Shown: positions 46,701 to 61,700 of the stretch, one piece after another
Position numbering within the stretch: the stretch's first letter is position 1
How the letters are laid out: every line of letters begins with the position of its first letter
Origin: Vibrio zhanjiangensis
GTDB lineage: Bacteria > Pseudomonadota > Gammaproteobacteria > Enterobacterales > Vibrionaceae
Assembly (NCBI RefSeq): GCF_030161235.1
Contig: NZ_BSPW01000018.1
Location: forward strand, 1 to 64,000
Direction: 5' to 3'
DNA length: 64,000 nt
Notes under the pieces: model-generated
What the model was told of the DNA's origin: nothing
What the model saw: only the letters and a program-made list of their open reading frames with translations
The model's database searches: none
Position numbers and translations under genes: made by a program

Positions 46701-49700
46701 CTCTTTAACCAAAGTGTAGAGCGCTATGCTAATAAAACTGCAGTGGTTTATGGCAATCAAAAGATGACTTATCAAGAGCTTGATCAACGTTCTGACAATC
46801 TTGCCGCGTATCTGATAAATGGAGGAATCTCTACAGGTGATAGAGTCGGCCTTTACCTAAATCGTTCGATTGATTTAATTGTCTCTATGCTTGCCATCAT
46901 TAAAGCAGGTTGTGCTTATGTGCCTCTTGACCCCGAACAAGGTCATGCTCGCTTAGCGGCTATTATGGAAGACTGTCAAGCTAAAGCTATATTGACTCAT
47001 GGCAAGCTTGCTACTGTGATTCAAACTCAACATGAGCGATTGATTGATTTGTCCTCTCCAACCACGGTGCAAGAGATTGAGTTGGCCGTTAGTGATCAAA
47101 ATTGGTGTTCGGATGCGAGTGCGCTTGCGTATATTATTTATACGTCAGGCTCGACAGGTAAGCCTAAGGGGGTTGCCGTAGAGCAGGGAAGTATCACTCA
47201 CTTAGTACATAACAATCCCTACACAAAGATTGATTCTACTCAGATTTTTGGTCAGGCCTCTAACCATTCATTTGATGCGGCAACGTATGAAATCTGGGGC
47301 GCGTTACTCAATGGAGCCAGTTTGGTTTATGTGCCAAAAGAAACGCTTTTATCACCGGATAAATTCCAACAACATATCGAGCAGACCAAGATTAACAATA
47401 TGTTCGTTACCACTGCTTTATTTAATAAAATTACAGAGCAAAAACCGGATGCATTCTCTTCGTTGAAGTACCTTACAATGGGCGGTGAAGCTATCTCCCC
47501 TGAGCATGTCAATCATGTTATTGCCTCTAGTGGTAAACCCATTAGTTTCTGGCATGTCTATGGACCTACAGAGAATACAACGTTCAGCACTTGGTATGAA
47601 ATGCAAGATATCAGTGATGTCTGCCCAATAGGCCAACCTTTACCACACGCTGATGCATTTGTAATGGACCCATGTTTGCAGCCTCTTCCTCAAGGCGTAA
47701 TTGGTGAACTGTATCTAGGGGGGCCGGGGCTCGCGCGAGGGTATTGGCGCAGACCTGATTTGACCGATTTAAGTTTCATTCATCTTGAAGCTTGCGACCG
47801 CAAGCTCTACAAAACGGGCGATCTTGTCTATCGCAATAGCCAAAATCAAATTGTTTACGTCAGTCGTGCTGATAATCAAGTTAAGCTACGTGGATTTAGG
47901 ATTGAGTTGGGAGAGATTGCGTCCACAATTAACCACATACAAGGAGTGACTGGGTGTCACGTTATGGTTAGAAATGACCATGGTGATCGAAAGCTGGTTG
48001 CTTACTTAGTACTGGATGATAAATCACGACAAAACACTGAACAAAGCCTTGCTGATATTCAATCTCAGCTTAAACATCAGCTTGCCCAGTACATGCTCCC
48101 TTCAGCGATCGTTGTTATGGATAGCTTGCCATTAAACGCCAATGGTAAGCTTGATACTAAATCTCTTCCTGAGCCTCAAGCATACTTAGATGATGAGCGT
48201 TTTGAACCACTGAGCAATAATGCTGAAGTGCAGCTCGCTAAACTTTGGAGTGAGGTTCTAGGCCATGAGATCAGTAATCGTTATGCCAGCTTCTTTGCTT
48301 CAGGCGGGCACTCTTTGCTGGCGATGCAATTGGTAGCCAAGATAAACCAAACTTATGCTACCGATGTTAATATCACTTTAGTGTTCGATAATTCAATCCT
48401 CACCAATCAAGCCGAGGCTCTTCAGGCGATGATTGGGACAAATCTAGCAGGGCTTCCTGCTATCACTCATAACCATGATTCTAATCAGCCCAAACTATCT
48501 TTTGCCCAGCAAAGGCTGTGGTTTATTGACCAAATGGAACAAGGCAGCAGTCATTACAATATGCCGATGGCGATTAAGTTAAAGGGCAAGCTTCGTGTTG
48601 ACTCGTTATATTCGGCGTTTATTGATGTGATTTCTAGGCACCAGAGTTTGAGAACGTGCTTTATCAATCGGTCAGACTCACCGGAAACTAGGCTACGCCC
48701 TGTACCAGAAAGCTGGGTTATGCCCGTGTTTGATGTGTCCCAGTTAGATGGTGAAGAACAATTGATAGAAGTAAGTCGTCTGCAAGGTGAGGAAGCGGTT
48801 AAACCATTTAACCTATCGTCAGATTTAATGCTGCGCACTGGTTTAATCAAAACCGCACAAGACGAACACATCTTGCTGCTTACCATGCATCATATCGCAT
48901 CAGACGGTTGGTCATTGGGGATTCTGTTTAACGAGCTAAAAGCGTTTTATGAGGATGCTTTGCAGGGGAAAAAGCAAGACCACGAAGATTTGGACATTCA
49001 GTACCTTGATTATGCCAACTGGCAACATCAACCAGAGGTCATCCGTTCTTTTAACAAGCAAGTAAGTTATTGGAAAGAACACTTGTCCGGCGCGCCAGCC
49101 GTGCACAATTTGCCTCTTGACTATGCTCGTCCTGCTGAGCAGAAGTATCAGGGGCAGTGGCACTCTACTCATCTTGACGAGAGTCGGAGCAATGCTTTTA
49201 TCAAGCTATGTCGAGATAACGATACCACCTTATTTATGGGCCTTCACAGCGCATTTGCTGTTTTACTGTCGCGTTATAGTAATGAGACTGATATCCTTAT
49301 CGGCACACCTGTCGCCAATAGGAATCAAGCGGGCCTAGAATCTATGATAGGTTTCTTGGTCAATACCCTAGTGCTAAGACTTGATCTTGATGATAACCCA
49401 AGCTTTGTCGAGTTGCTTGAGCGAAGCAAAACCACCAATGTTCAGGCATACGCAAACCAAGAAGCTCCGTTTGAGCAGGTAGTCGAGGCACTGCAGCCAC
49501 AACGAGATTTAAGCTATCACCCTTTGTTCCAAGTCATGTTGTCGGTCAATACCGAGCAAACCAAGCTTGAGCTGTCGGGAGTAGAGTCTGAGACATTGCC
49601 ACTCGTCGAAAGCCACTCACAATTTGACCTTATGCTGGTAGTTAATGAAAGCGGGGACGCATTGGAACTGGCTTGGGAATACAATACCGATTTGTTTAAG

Positions 49701-52700
49701 CGTGAGACCATCGAGCGGATGGGCAAGCAATTTGAACTGTTAATCGATAGCATCTTGCTCTCTCCAGATACCAGTGTATTTGGACTGTCGTTGGTGGATC
49801 AACCAGCCCTAGATCTGATGACACAGTGGAATAAAACCGAGTGTGAATATCCTAAGCAGGAATGTATTCATCAGTTATTTGAACAGCAAGTCGTAAAGAC
49901 GCCCGATCAGGTTGCGTTGGTTTTTGAAGATGAGTCGCTAACCTATAAGCAGCTTAACCTGCGTGCTAATTTACTTGCACACTACCTTATGGACCTTGGT
50001 GTAGGGCCTGAAAACTTGGTCGGCATTTGTTTGAATCGTTCACTTGAGATGGTCATTGCTATTCTTGCGGTAAGCAAGGCTGGAGGTGCGTATGTTCCTT
50101 TAGATCCAAGCTATCCTGTCGAGCGATTGAATTACATGCTCGAAAACAGTCAAGCCAGTGTGCTGATTATATCGCACTCACTTCAACACTCATTAGAGCT
50201 TGAAGCTGATAGATTCATTGTCGCGGATGATGCCGCTCTATGGGATGAGTTGACTCAGAACTCCCACTGGGAAGCAAACCCCCAAATAGAGGAGCTATCA
50301 CCCAATAACCTAGTTTATGTGATTTATACATCAGGTTCGACAGGCAAACCCAAGGGTGTGATGAATCAACATTCTGGCTTGGTGAACCGCCTCAACTGGA
50401 TGCAGAAGACTTATCAATTGACATCAAACGACAAGGTTTTACAGAAAACGCCGTTTGGCTTTGATGTCTCTGTATGGGAGTACTACTGGACGCTGACAAC
50501 TGGGGCGACTGTGGTTATGGCGCGTCCAGAAGGGCACAAAGATGTAGACTATCTACTTGAGATAATCGACAAGGAGCAAATTAGTGTCATGCACTTTGTT
50601 CCTCCTATGCTTGCCAGCTTTATTGCCGATGGTCGCTACGCCAATCAGACTCCAAGCCTGCGTCTGGTCGTGTGTAGTGGTGAGGCTTTATCGGTGGATG
50701 TGCAAAATCGATTCTTGGCCAATCATCATGCTCAGCTTGAGAATTTATATGGTCCAACAGAGGCTGCAATTGATGTTAGTGTTTGGCGCTGCTTACCTGA
50801 TTTTAATGGACGTTCAGTGCCTATCGGTAAGCCGATAGACAATATTAAGCTCCATATCTTGGACCAACAGCTAAACCCTGTTCCAGTCGGTGTTGTTGGA
50901 GAGCTATTTATTGCGGGCGTTGGTGTCGCGCGCGGATACTACAATCGTGATGACCTTACCCAAGAGCGTTTTATCGCTAACCCTCATGCTGAATCTGATA
51001 ATGATGCACGTCTTTATCGTACGGGTGATCTTGCTCGTTGGCTGCCAGAAGGTGACATAGAATACCTTGGCCGTATTGACCATCAGGTGAAGATACGTGG
51101 ATTTAGAATTGAGCTTGGCGAGATTGAGACTGCCATTGGGCAACAACCTGAGGTTGAACAATGTGTCGTGGTTGCCAAGGAGAATAGGTTAGGTGACAAA
51201 TTCCTAGCCGCTTACCTTATTATTGCTAACCAAGGTAAAGACTCTGATGCCGTTGTTGCTGATATTAAGCAGAGGGTTTCAAGTCATTTACCCGAGCATA
51301 TGTTGCCAGCAGCTTGGATGATGCTGGATGTGATGCCACTGACTCCGAATGGAAAGGTTGATCGTAAGGCTCTACCTGAGCCTCAGATGGTTATAGAACG
51401 AGACTATGTAGCGCCAGAAACAGCGACTGAGAAAAAGCTTGCTGGTGTATGGCAAAAGGTTCTTCATAGTGAGCATCAGGTTGGGCAGAACGCAAACTTC
51501 TTTACTTCGGGAGGCCACTCATTATTGGCGATCAAACTGCTTGCGGAAATCCGTGCAGACTTTAACGTATCGTTAAGCGTTCGTAGCATCTTTACTCACC
51601 CAGTTCTGTGCCAATTGGCAAACTTGATTGATTCAAGTGAAAAGGGTGATGCGAATGGTTGCATCAAGCCTTTGGAGCGACCAGAGCGTATCCCTCTTTC
51701 ATACTCTCAGCAACGATTGTGGTTCCTAGAACAACTTGAAGAGCGAAAAGATACCTACAATATGCCGATGGCATTTGAGTTAGACGGGGAGTTAGATTCT
51801 CAAGCTTTGCAAGCTGCGTTTAATGATTTGGTTGCTCGTCATGAAAGCTTACGTACTTGTATTGTCAATCTTCAAGGAGAGGTTGAGCAGCGTATTTCGC
51901 ATGGGCTATTAGTGGTCCCTTTTAGTTCAGTGGATCTTTCGCATCTTAGTATTGCAGATCAAGAACTTGAATTGGGTGTTATTAGGAGAGAAGAAGCAAC
52001 AACGCCGTTTGATTTAAGCCGAGATTTGATGATACGAGCCAGACTGCTGAAGCTCACGACTCACAAGCAGCTGACTCGTTCGGTATTGCTCGTTACCTTG
52101 CATCATATTGCTGGTGACGGAGTCTCACTGGATATTCTATTACGAGATCTGGATGTCTTATACCGCAGTCACATTGGCGAAAGCCAAGAAAAACTTGAAG
52201 CTTTGCCAATTCAGTATGCAGATTATGCATTATGGCAGCTTAACTTCTTGCAAGGTCAGCAGTTAGATAATGAATTATCATACTGGAAACAACGTTTAGA
52301 AGGGATTCCGGACGTTCACGGTATGCCTCTTGATAAGCCTCGGCCGAACACTCAGTCATATCGGGGAGCGTTTTATCAACAGACATTGCCAAGCCACCTT
52401 ACTGCTGCTTTACAAACCTATCTTAACAAGCAAGAAAGTAGTTTGTTTATGGGTATGCAAGCCGCGTTCAGCTTACTTTTAAATCGCTACGGTGGTGAGA
52501 CAGATATTATTCTCGGTACGCCAGTCGCAAACAGGGGCCAGAAAGAAGTGGAATCTTTGATCGGTTTCTTTGTTAACACTCTAGTGTTGAGAACAGAAAT
52601 TGATCCCAAGCAGACATTTAGCACATTGTTATCTAACTGTCGCGATAATACATTTGATACGCTCTCTCATCAGCAATTACCATTCGAGCGATTAGTCGAA

Positions 52701-55700
52701 GCGCTGCAGCCTAATCGTGACCTTAGCCACCATCCATTGTTCCAAATCATGTTGGTGGTCGATACGATGGAAGCGGAGGCGAAACGTCTGGGTGGATTTG
52801 CGGTTGTACCTCTAGAAGCAGAAACGACAACATCGAAATTCGATCTTACCCTAAACGTTGTGGAAAGTAATGATGCCAAGGGTTGCGCCCAAATTGATCT
52901 GGGCTGGGAATACAGTACCGATTTATTTGAACCAGAAACGATCGAGAGATTATCGGAAAACTTCATTCAACTGGTCGGGGATATCATCTGCAAGCCAAAT
53001 CAAGAGCTGGAAAAACTGTCTCTTGTTAGTCCAGTTGAACATCAACGGCTGCTCGAAAAAGGCAAAGCAAAGAAAACTTGGCCAATCACCCAGTGTTTGT
53101 TTCAAGAAATTGAGCGTCAGGTCGCACTGTCACCTCAATCTTCAGCCTTGGTATTTAGTGGACAATCTATCACTTATGCGGAGATGAATAGACGAGCTAA
53201 CCAGCTTGCACATTATCTTGTGAAGCAGGGGATTGGACCTGATGTATTGGTTGGTATGTGTTTGTCTCGTTCGGCTGAGATGATCATTACTATCCTTGCC
53301 ATTCACAAAGCTGGCGGGGCGTATGTGCCTTTGGATGTGAGTTATCCCGTTGATCGCCTCAGCTACATGATGGAAGACAGTCAATGTAAGCTTGTGATCA
53401 GTGAAACTGAGCACAAAGGTAAATTGGTTGGCTCAGCAGTGCCCATCATGCTGCTAGATACGCAAGAAGTTCAAGGTATGTTATCGGCATACAGCGAACA
53501 AAATCTACCGAAGCATGAAATTAAGGTGACGCCGTCACACCTCGCTTATGTGATTTACACATCAGGTTCAACAGGCAAGCCGAAAGGTGTGATGATTGAG
53601 CATCAAGCACTCAGCAGCCACATAAAGAGCATCTGCCTTGAATATGGAATTACCGATCAAGATCATATCCTACAGTTTTCTAATATCGGCTTTGATGCGT
53701 CTGTTGAGCAGGTTTTTGAAGCATTGGTTACCGGTGCAACTCTTTATATACGTCCAGAAACGCTGTGGACATCCGCAGAGTTTGTCGATTGGTTGAAAGA
53801 CAATCCCATCACGATTACTGAGTTTCCTCCGCTATATGCTAAAGCGCTTCTTGAACCTGTATTAGAAGATGAGGTTTTCTGGACCCAAACATCGCTCTCG
53901 AGATTGGTTGTGAGTGGGGATGTTCTTAATGCAGACTTTGCCAGAGCGTGGCAAACAGGTCCGGCACAACAAGTTTGTCAGTTGATCAACAACTATGGCC
54001 CTACAGAAACTACGATCTCTTCGACCCTACATTGGTTAGGCGATGAAGATATTAGTACCAGCGTACCGATTGGTTTTGCCATCATGGACACAGATGTGTA
54101 TGTCGTCGACGAGCAGATGCAACTTGTCCCCGAAGGGGTTCCCGGCGAGCTATTGATTGGTGGTATGACGGTGGCGCGTGGGTACTTGAATCGTGAAGAA
54201 CTGACGGCAGAAAAATTCATATCCGATCCCTTTAGCAAAAAAGAAGATGCGCGTGTTTATCGTACTGGGGACAAAGTTCGTTGGCTTGCAAATGGAGAAT
54301 TGGAGTTCTTTGGTCGATTTGATACCCAAGTCAAGCTGCGTGGTTTCAGGATTGAGTTAGGGGAGATTGAAACCGCGTTGCGTGGAGATAATAGAGTTGC
54401 AGATGCGGCCGTTATCGTAAGGGAAGATACTCACGGCGATAAACAGCTGGTGGCTTATCTTGTGGCTTATACTGACGATGAGTCATCGTTGGTGGATGAA
54501 TTAAAGCATGCTCTGCAGCTTACGTTACCGGGCTTTATGATTCCAAGTGCCTGGTCAGTTTTAGAAGCGATGCCAGTCAATGCGAACGGTAAATTAGACC
54601 GCAAGGCATTACCAGAACCGAGCTATACAACCCAAGCCGAGTATATAGCGCCAAGATCATCAGTAGAAACGCAATTGGTACAAATCTGGCAAAATGTCTT
54701 GGGTATTTCATCACCCATTAGTGTTGAGGCAAACTTTTTCAGCCTTGGCGGGCATTCACTTCTCGCGGTACGTTTGATTGCAAAAATCAGCGCACAATTT
54801 AGCCGTGAATTGACAGTAAAACAGGTTTTTCTTGCGCCAACACTTGCAGAGATGGCCACTGTGATTGAATCTGTGTCTTTCACTGACAAGAGCTCGATTC
54901 GCCAAGTCGACCGAGATCAAGTTATTCCGCTCTCATTTGCGCAAAAACGTATGTGGTTTATGCAGCAGCTAGAAAGTGGACATGCCTATAATATGGCGGG
55001 CGTATATACATTGGAGGGCTTGGTTGAGCCTGACCTCATGCGGCAGTCATTCCAGATCCTAATTGAACGTCATGAAGCACTTCGCACCTGTGTTCGCAGC
55101 TATGATGAGCAGCTTTACCAACATATTTTACCGTTACCGATAGACTTCATTCTGCCTATAACAGACTTATCAATACAGTCTGCAACTGAGCAGAAAGCTA
55201 ATCTAGAAATCATGGTGAATGCGGAGTCTGAACGAGTATTTGATCTGGAAAATGATCTTATGCTGCGTGGACAATTAGTGAAACTATCTGAGGATGGCTG
55301 GAGGCTAATGATAACCCAACATCATATTGCCTCAGATGGTTGGTCTTCAGAACTTCTCATGCGAGAACTTACTACAATTTATGATGCTTTATCTCGCAAT
55401 GAGTCACCGCAGCTCGTACCGCTTACGATACAATATGTCGACTATACCGTTTGGCAACACAGTCAGTTGCAGGGTGAAGAGTTGGAAAGACAAACCCGCT
55501 ATTGGCACACCCAACTGCAAGATTTGCCTGACGTTCATTCATTACCTCTTGATAGAAAGAGACCGATTGAGCAGAGTTATCAAGGCGATCTATACAGCCA
55601 CGAGTTATCTCTTGAGGTGAGTCGTCAGTTTAAGCAACTATGTCAAAATAGCGGTGCCAGTATCTTTATGGGAGTGCAAGCCGCACTCAGCTTATTGTTA

Positions 55701-58700
55701 AGCCGCTATAGTGGTGAAACAGATATAATAATCGGTACGCCAGTGGCGAACCGTGAACGACTTGAGCTACAAAATGTGGTTGGCTTGTTTGTTAACAGCT
55801 TAGTCATACGTACTGATTTGTCTGGTGATCCGAGCTTTAGTGAAGTCATTGAGCGTTCAAGAGAAACGGCTCTCGCGGCATATGAACATCAATCATTACC
55901 ATTTGAGCAAATAGTTGATTTGCTTAACCCAAGTCGAGATATGGGGCACCATCCTTTATTCCAGATATTACTCAATGTTGATACTCAGGGGCTCAGTTCG
56001 GGTGAGGCATTTGGTGGATTGACACTCACGGAAAATAAAACGGCCAGCCGTACGGCGAAGTTTGACATCAGTTTGAATGTGCTCGTCAATGAAGATGGAG
56101 GCTTAAATTGTCACTGGGAATACAGCACAGATCTCTTCCACCGTGCCAGCATTGAGAACTTGGCAAACAGCTTTACGCTCTTGCTTGAAGCCATGACTGA
56201 AAACCCTGAGCGCTGCGCGTTCTCAGTACCCTTGGTTGATTCAAAGACGCGTGAGACAGAGCTTTATGTGCACAACCAAACCAAGCAAGACTATCCAAGG
56301 GAGAAGTCAGTTGCAGACTTATTTGAAGCCCAAGCTTTACTGACACCCGATGCGCCTGCGGCCACCTTTGATGGAGAAACCTTAAGCTATCGAGAGTTGG
56401 ATAAACGAGCCAATGCGTTAGCGCATGAGCTTCAATCTCGGGGTATTGGCAGAGATGATTTGGTGGGCGTTCACCTTCATCGCTCGATGTCGATGCTGGT
56501 GTCTTTGCTTGCGGTATTGAAATCGGGCGGGGCGTATGTACCTCTCGACCCGAATTACCCAAAAGAGCGGATACAAGGCATGCTGTCGCACAGTCAACCG
56601 AGTTTGGTCCTGTGTGATAAGGACTCTGAGCAAGTGATGACGTCCTATACGGAGGCGGTATTGGTGGTGGATCATCACCAGTGGGCAAACGTAGAAAGCG
56701 AGCCGATGGTTCGTGGCGATTCGACCTATAGTGCCTTGGCGTATGTTATTTACACTTCAGGCTCTACTGGTGAGCCTAAAGGCATTGCGGTTGAGCATCA
56801 ATCAGTGGTGAATTTCTTGTGGTCGATGGCGAAAAAGCCCGGTTTGAGGGCAGAAGATACGTTACTCGCGGTGACCTCGATGTCGTTTGATATCCATGTG
56901 TTAGAGCTGTATTTGCCCTTGGTTATGGGCGGACATGTGGTGGTGGCATCGAGTGAGGTGGCGTTAAATCCTGCTCAACTAGCGGGTTTGCTGAGCGAGC
57001 AACAAGTGAGTGTGATGCAGGCGACGCCTTCGACATGGCAGATGTTGGTTAATGACAACTGGCAACCCGCTCAGCCTCTTCGCGCCATATGCGGTGGGGA
57101 AGCCATGCCAGAGAGTTTGAAATCATCATTACTCTCTCATGATGCCATTGAGCTTTGGAATGTCTATGGTCCAACCGAAACCACCGTTTGGTCATCGGTA
57201 AAACGGATTGAGAAAGCGTCGGCCATCACCTTGGGTCACCCGATTGGCAATACTCAGTTGTATGTGCTCAATGAGCAGCATCAGCTGGTGCCAACCGGTG
57301 TCGCGGGAGAGCTGTATATCGCGGGTGAAGGGTTAGCGCGAGGCTATTTGCATCGTGATGATTTAACCGATGCGGCGTTTGTGGCTAATCCCTTTGTATT
57401 TGGTGAGAGGATGTACAAAACGGGTGATCGAGTGCGCAGGCTGGCAGAGGGTGAGCTGGAATATTTAGGCCGGACCGACCATCAAGTTAAGCTGCGCGGG
57501 TTTAGGGTAGAGCTGGGCGCCGTTGATGCGGCGGCGCAAAGCCATGAGAGCGTCAATCAAGTGGTGAGCGTGGTTCGCCAAGGCAGTGGCAGTGGTGAAA
57601 GCCAACTGGTGACCTACGTCGTTCTGAACTCTGACTGGGTTGAGCGAATCGATGAAGCGCGAAGCAGTTTGTATGAGCATCTAAAAGGGCAGTTGCCGCA
57701 TTATATGGTGCCATCGATTATCCAAGTGGTAGAGGCCATGCCATTGACACCGAATGGCAAAATAAACCGCAAGGGATTGCCAGAGCCAACGTCGCTAAGC
57801 ATGGGCGTGAGTTATCAGGCGCCGCAGGGTGAGGTAGAAGCGCGTTTGTGTCAACTTTGGTCAGAGGTGCTCAAGCTGGATGTATCGACCATCAGTCGTG
57901 AGGCGAATTTCTTTGAAGTTGGAGGGCATTCACTGCTTGCGATTGAGCTGGTAAACAAAATAAAGCAAAACTTCTCGGTAAGCTTGCCACTAACAAACGT
58001 ATTCCGAGCACCTGTGCTTCATCAACAGGCCTTGTCATGCACAAACGCCACTCTAACGGGGCTAGATTCGACAAGCATCGAAAAACAAGTTAACAAACCA
58101 GCGCTACTGCCTTTGTCTTATGCGCAGCAACGTTTGTGGTTTATTGACCAAATGGAAGGACGTAGCAGTCAATACCATATGCCAGCGACGCTTTCATTGC
58201 AGGGTGAGGTTAATTATCAAGCGCTCCAAGGTGCATTCTTTGCTGTGATTGCCAAACATGAAGTGCTGAGAACCACCTATCATAATGATCAAAGAGGACA
58301 TGCTTACCAGCATATTGAACCCGTTGTTCAAACCTTTGATCTAGTTATGCATGATTTATCTGGTTTAGCTAAAGAGGAGCAAGGAGAGAAGTTAGATGAT
58401 CTGCAACACAAGTTTACTGAGCAAGAGTTTGATCTTAGTAACGATATTATGCTGCGTGCGGCCTTATACAAACTGGCGGAACATGAGTATCAGCTGACAA
58501 TAGTTATGCATCACATCGCCAGTGATGGTTGGTCAGCCAATGTCTTTATTGGTGAATTAAGTAACGCATATAACCAATTGGTTCGAGGTCAACAGGCAAA
58601 GTTGTCGCCTCTGGATATTCAGTATAGTGATTATGCAATCTGGCAAAGACAGTGGCTACAGGGTGATCATCTCACCTCACAATTGAACTACTGGGCTAAG

Positions 58701-61700
58701 AAGCTTAGAGATATTCCCGAAGTACATAGTTTGCCTCTTGATAAACCTCGCCCCGCCAAGCAGTGTTATTCAGGGGACGTTGTGATAGAGCATCTTGAAA
58801 TTCAAGATCTGCGTTCACTTCTCGAGCTATGCAATGCTAACAATGCCTCGCTGTTTATGGGGTTGAATGCGGTTTTCTCCATGCTGCTCAGCCGATACAG
58901 CGGTGAGCAAGATATTGTTGTCGGCACTCCAATCGCTAACCGTGCTCAGTCTGAGCTTGCTCAGACAATTGGTTTCTTTGTGAACAACTTGGTTCTGCGT
59001 AACCATGTGGATATGAGTCAGAGCTTCCAACAGTTGCTCGAGCAATCTCGTGATACTGCGTTGGCAGCCTATGAACATCAAAATGTGTCTTTTGAGCACT
59101 TAGTTGAAGAGTTAAAGCCTGCACGTGATCTCAGCCATCATCCAATCTTCCAAGTGATGTTGGTGCTGCAAAATACGCCTGAAGACGGTTTTGCTTTTGA
59201 TGGTGTGCAAACAAGCAGCGTTAACAAGCAAACCTCAACCACATCCTTTGATCTGACGCTCAACGTTGAGCAACAGGCGAATGGATTGGAGATGCAATGG
59301 GAGTTCAACACCAGTTTATTTGAAAAAGCAACGATTGTTCGTATGGCCAAACATCTGGTTGGATTGCTACGTGGCGTAACTCTGTCTCCTGATGAGAAAA
59401 TGAGTGAGATACATGGCCTTACAGATGCTGAGATAGGCACGCTCTTAGACTTGGGGAACGAGCCTTTGTCCTCCCAACACAATGAAGTGAAAGGGCTATG
59501 TATACATGAGCTATTTGAGCGTCAGGCATCTGCTTCGCCAAACTCCATTGCTTTGATATTTGAAGATAGGCAAGTGACTTATCAAGAGCTTAATCACCGC
59601 TCAAACCAATTAGCTCATCGTTTAGTGGAATTAGGTGTTGGACCAGACCAGCTAGTGGGTATTAGCTGTGAACGTTCAATCGAACTTATTGAGGTGATGC
59701 TTGCTGTCCTAAAAGCGGGTGGTGCGTATTTGCCGCTTGATCCTACCTATCCAGAAGAACGTTTGGCGTATATGGTGCAAGACAGTCGATTAAGTTTGAT
59801 CGTCGGCGACAAAAATGTTCAAGATAAGTTGCCTCAAGACGCGCAATTCATCGAGCTTACAGAGTTGATGGAAGACGCTGATGGACAAAGTGTCGATAAT
59901 CTCTCGGCTCATCATCTGGGTGTTAGCCCTAGTAATTTGGCTTACGTGATTTATACATCGGGATCGACAGGCAAACCTAAAGGTGTGATGCTGCAGCATG
60001 ATGGTCTAGTTGACTTGGCTATCTCAGAGCAACAGTGCTTTATGGTCAGCGAGTCCTCAAGGGTACTTCAGTTTGCCTCTTTCAGCTTTGACGGCGCAGT
60101 AGCCGATTGGGTGGGTGTGCTCAATGCTGGAGGTTCTTTGATATTAATTAGCCAAGAACACGTTCATTCTGCTGAGTTACTCACTGAAGTGGTTAACCGT
60201 CATCGAGTCAACCACACTATTTTGCCGCCAGCTCTTTTATCTGCTTTAGATGCTCAAAAGTGGCAGGGAGTTAAGCATCTTATACTCGCAGGAGATTCTT
60301 GTCCGCTGCCGCTTGCACAAAAGTGGGCGCAAGGCCGCCAACTGATGAATGCTTATGGTCCCTCGGAGTCAACAGTTTGTGCCACAGTAGGGGACATAAG
60401 AGAACATACTCAGACGATTGATATAGGTACTGCTATACCAGGTAAGCGTCTCTATGTATTAGATAGTGAACGCAATCTTGTTCCTATTGGTGTGACAGGA
60501 GAGCTTTATATTGGTGGTACTGGAACAGCACGTGGCTATCTTCATAAACCTGACTTAACCGAGGAACGGTTTATCCAGAACCCGTTTGTTAAAGGGGAGA
60601 TGATGTATCGCACTGGGGATAAAGTGCGCTGGAATAATCAAGGAAAATTGGAATTCCAAGGCCGTGTTGATCACCAAGTTAAATTGCGCGGATTTAGAGT
60701 TGAACTGGGTGAGATTACGGCTGTGATTCTACAGCAGCCTGAGGTCAACGAAGCTTTTGTATTGGTGCGTGAGGACCAAGGAGACAAGCGTTTGGTCGCC
60801 TATTGGTCAGCAAATGCTGGAGAGACTATCGAGTCAAATGAGTTAAGAGAACGTATCAAGGATTTATTACCGGGATACATGTTACCTTCAGCTATCGTAA
60901 AAATGGACAAACTGCCGATAAACGCCAATGGCAAAGTTGAGCGTAGGCAGTTGCCAGAACCCGATTATTCCTTACTTAGCACTGTGTTTGAGGCAGCAAG
61001 TAACGACATTGAGCTTGTATTGTGCGAAGTATGGAAACAGGTTTTAGTCATCGACCAAGTGGGTATCAGTGACAATTTCTTCAGCTTAGGTGGCGATTCG
61101 ATATTAGCGATGCAAGTGGTATCGCAAGCTAAGTTAGTGGGTTATAAAATTTCAACGCGTGATTTATTTGAATATCAAACGGTAAAAGAATTAGCACAAG
61201 TTGCACAATTGATAGACACAAATCAACGCAGCCAAAAGAGTATAGGCAGTCAAAAATTACTCCCTATTGATCACTATTTCTTTGCAGGAGATGAAACCGA
61301 TCGCCATCACTTTAACCAGTCACAGTGGTGTACGTTATCAGAGTCAATCGATCTAGAGTCTCTTGGCGCTGTCTTCGCTTCCTTGTATCAGCGTCATGAT
61401 GCGATGCGATTGAGCTTTACACAGAAAAATGCACAGTGGAACGCAGATTATCTCGCCATAGATGAACGCAGTGCTGACAATGCGTTCGCGCAGAGCCTAT
61501 GGATTGAAGACCTCACTGTTATCGACGAAAGCCAATGGGCAGAGCATATGCTTGAAGTGTCGAATAAGGCACAAGCAAGCTTAATGATTGACCAAGCGAA
61601 AGGGTCTATGATTCGGTGGGTTTGGTGTAAAACACCCTCAGGCCAAAGTGACAAGCTACTTTGGATTATGCATCACCTAATGGTTGATGGTGTTTCTTGG

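Noticed and set aside
56173..56688. A 171-codon minus-strand frame within the synthetase
   Set aside because: It is a by-product of the higher GC content of module 6; low-complexity Pro/Thr/Ser protein and no ribosome site.
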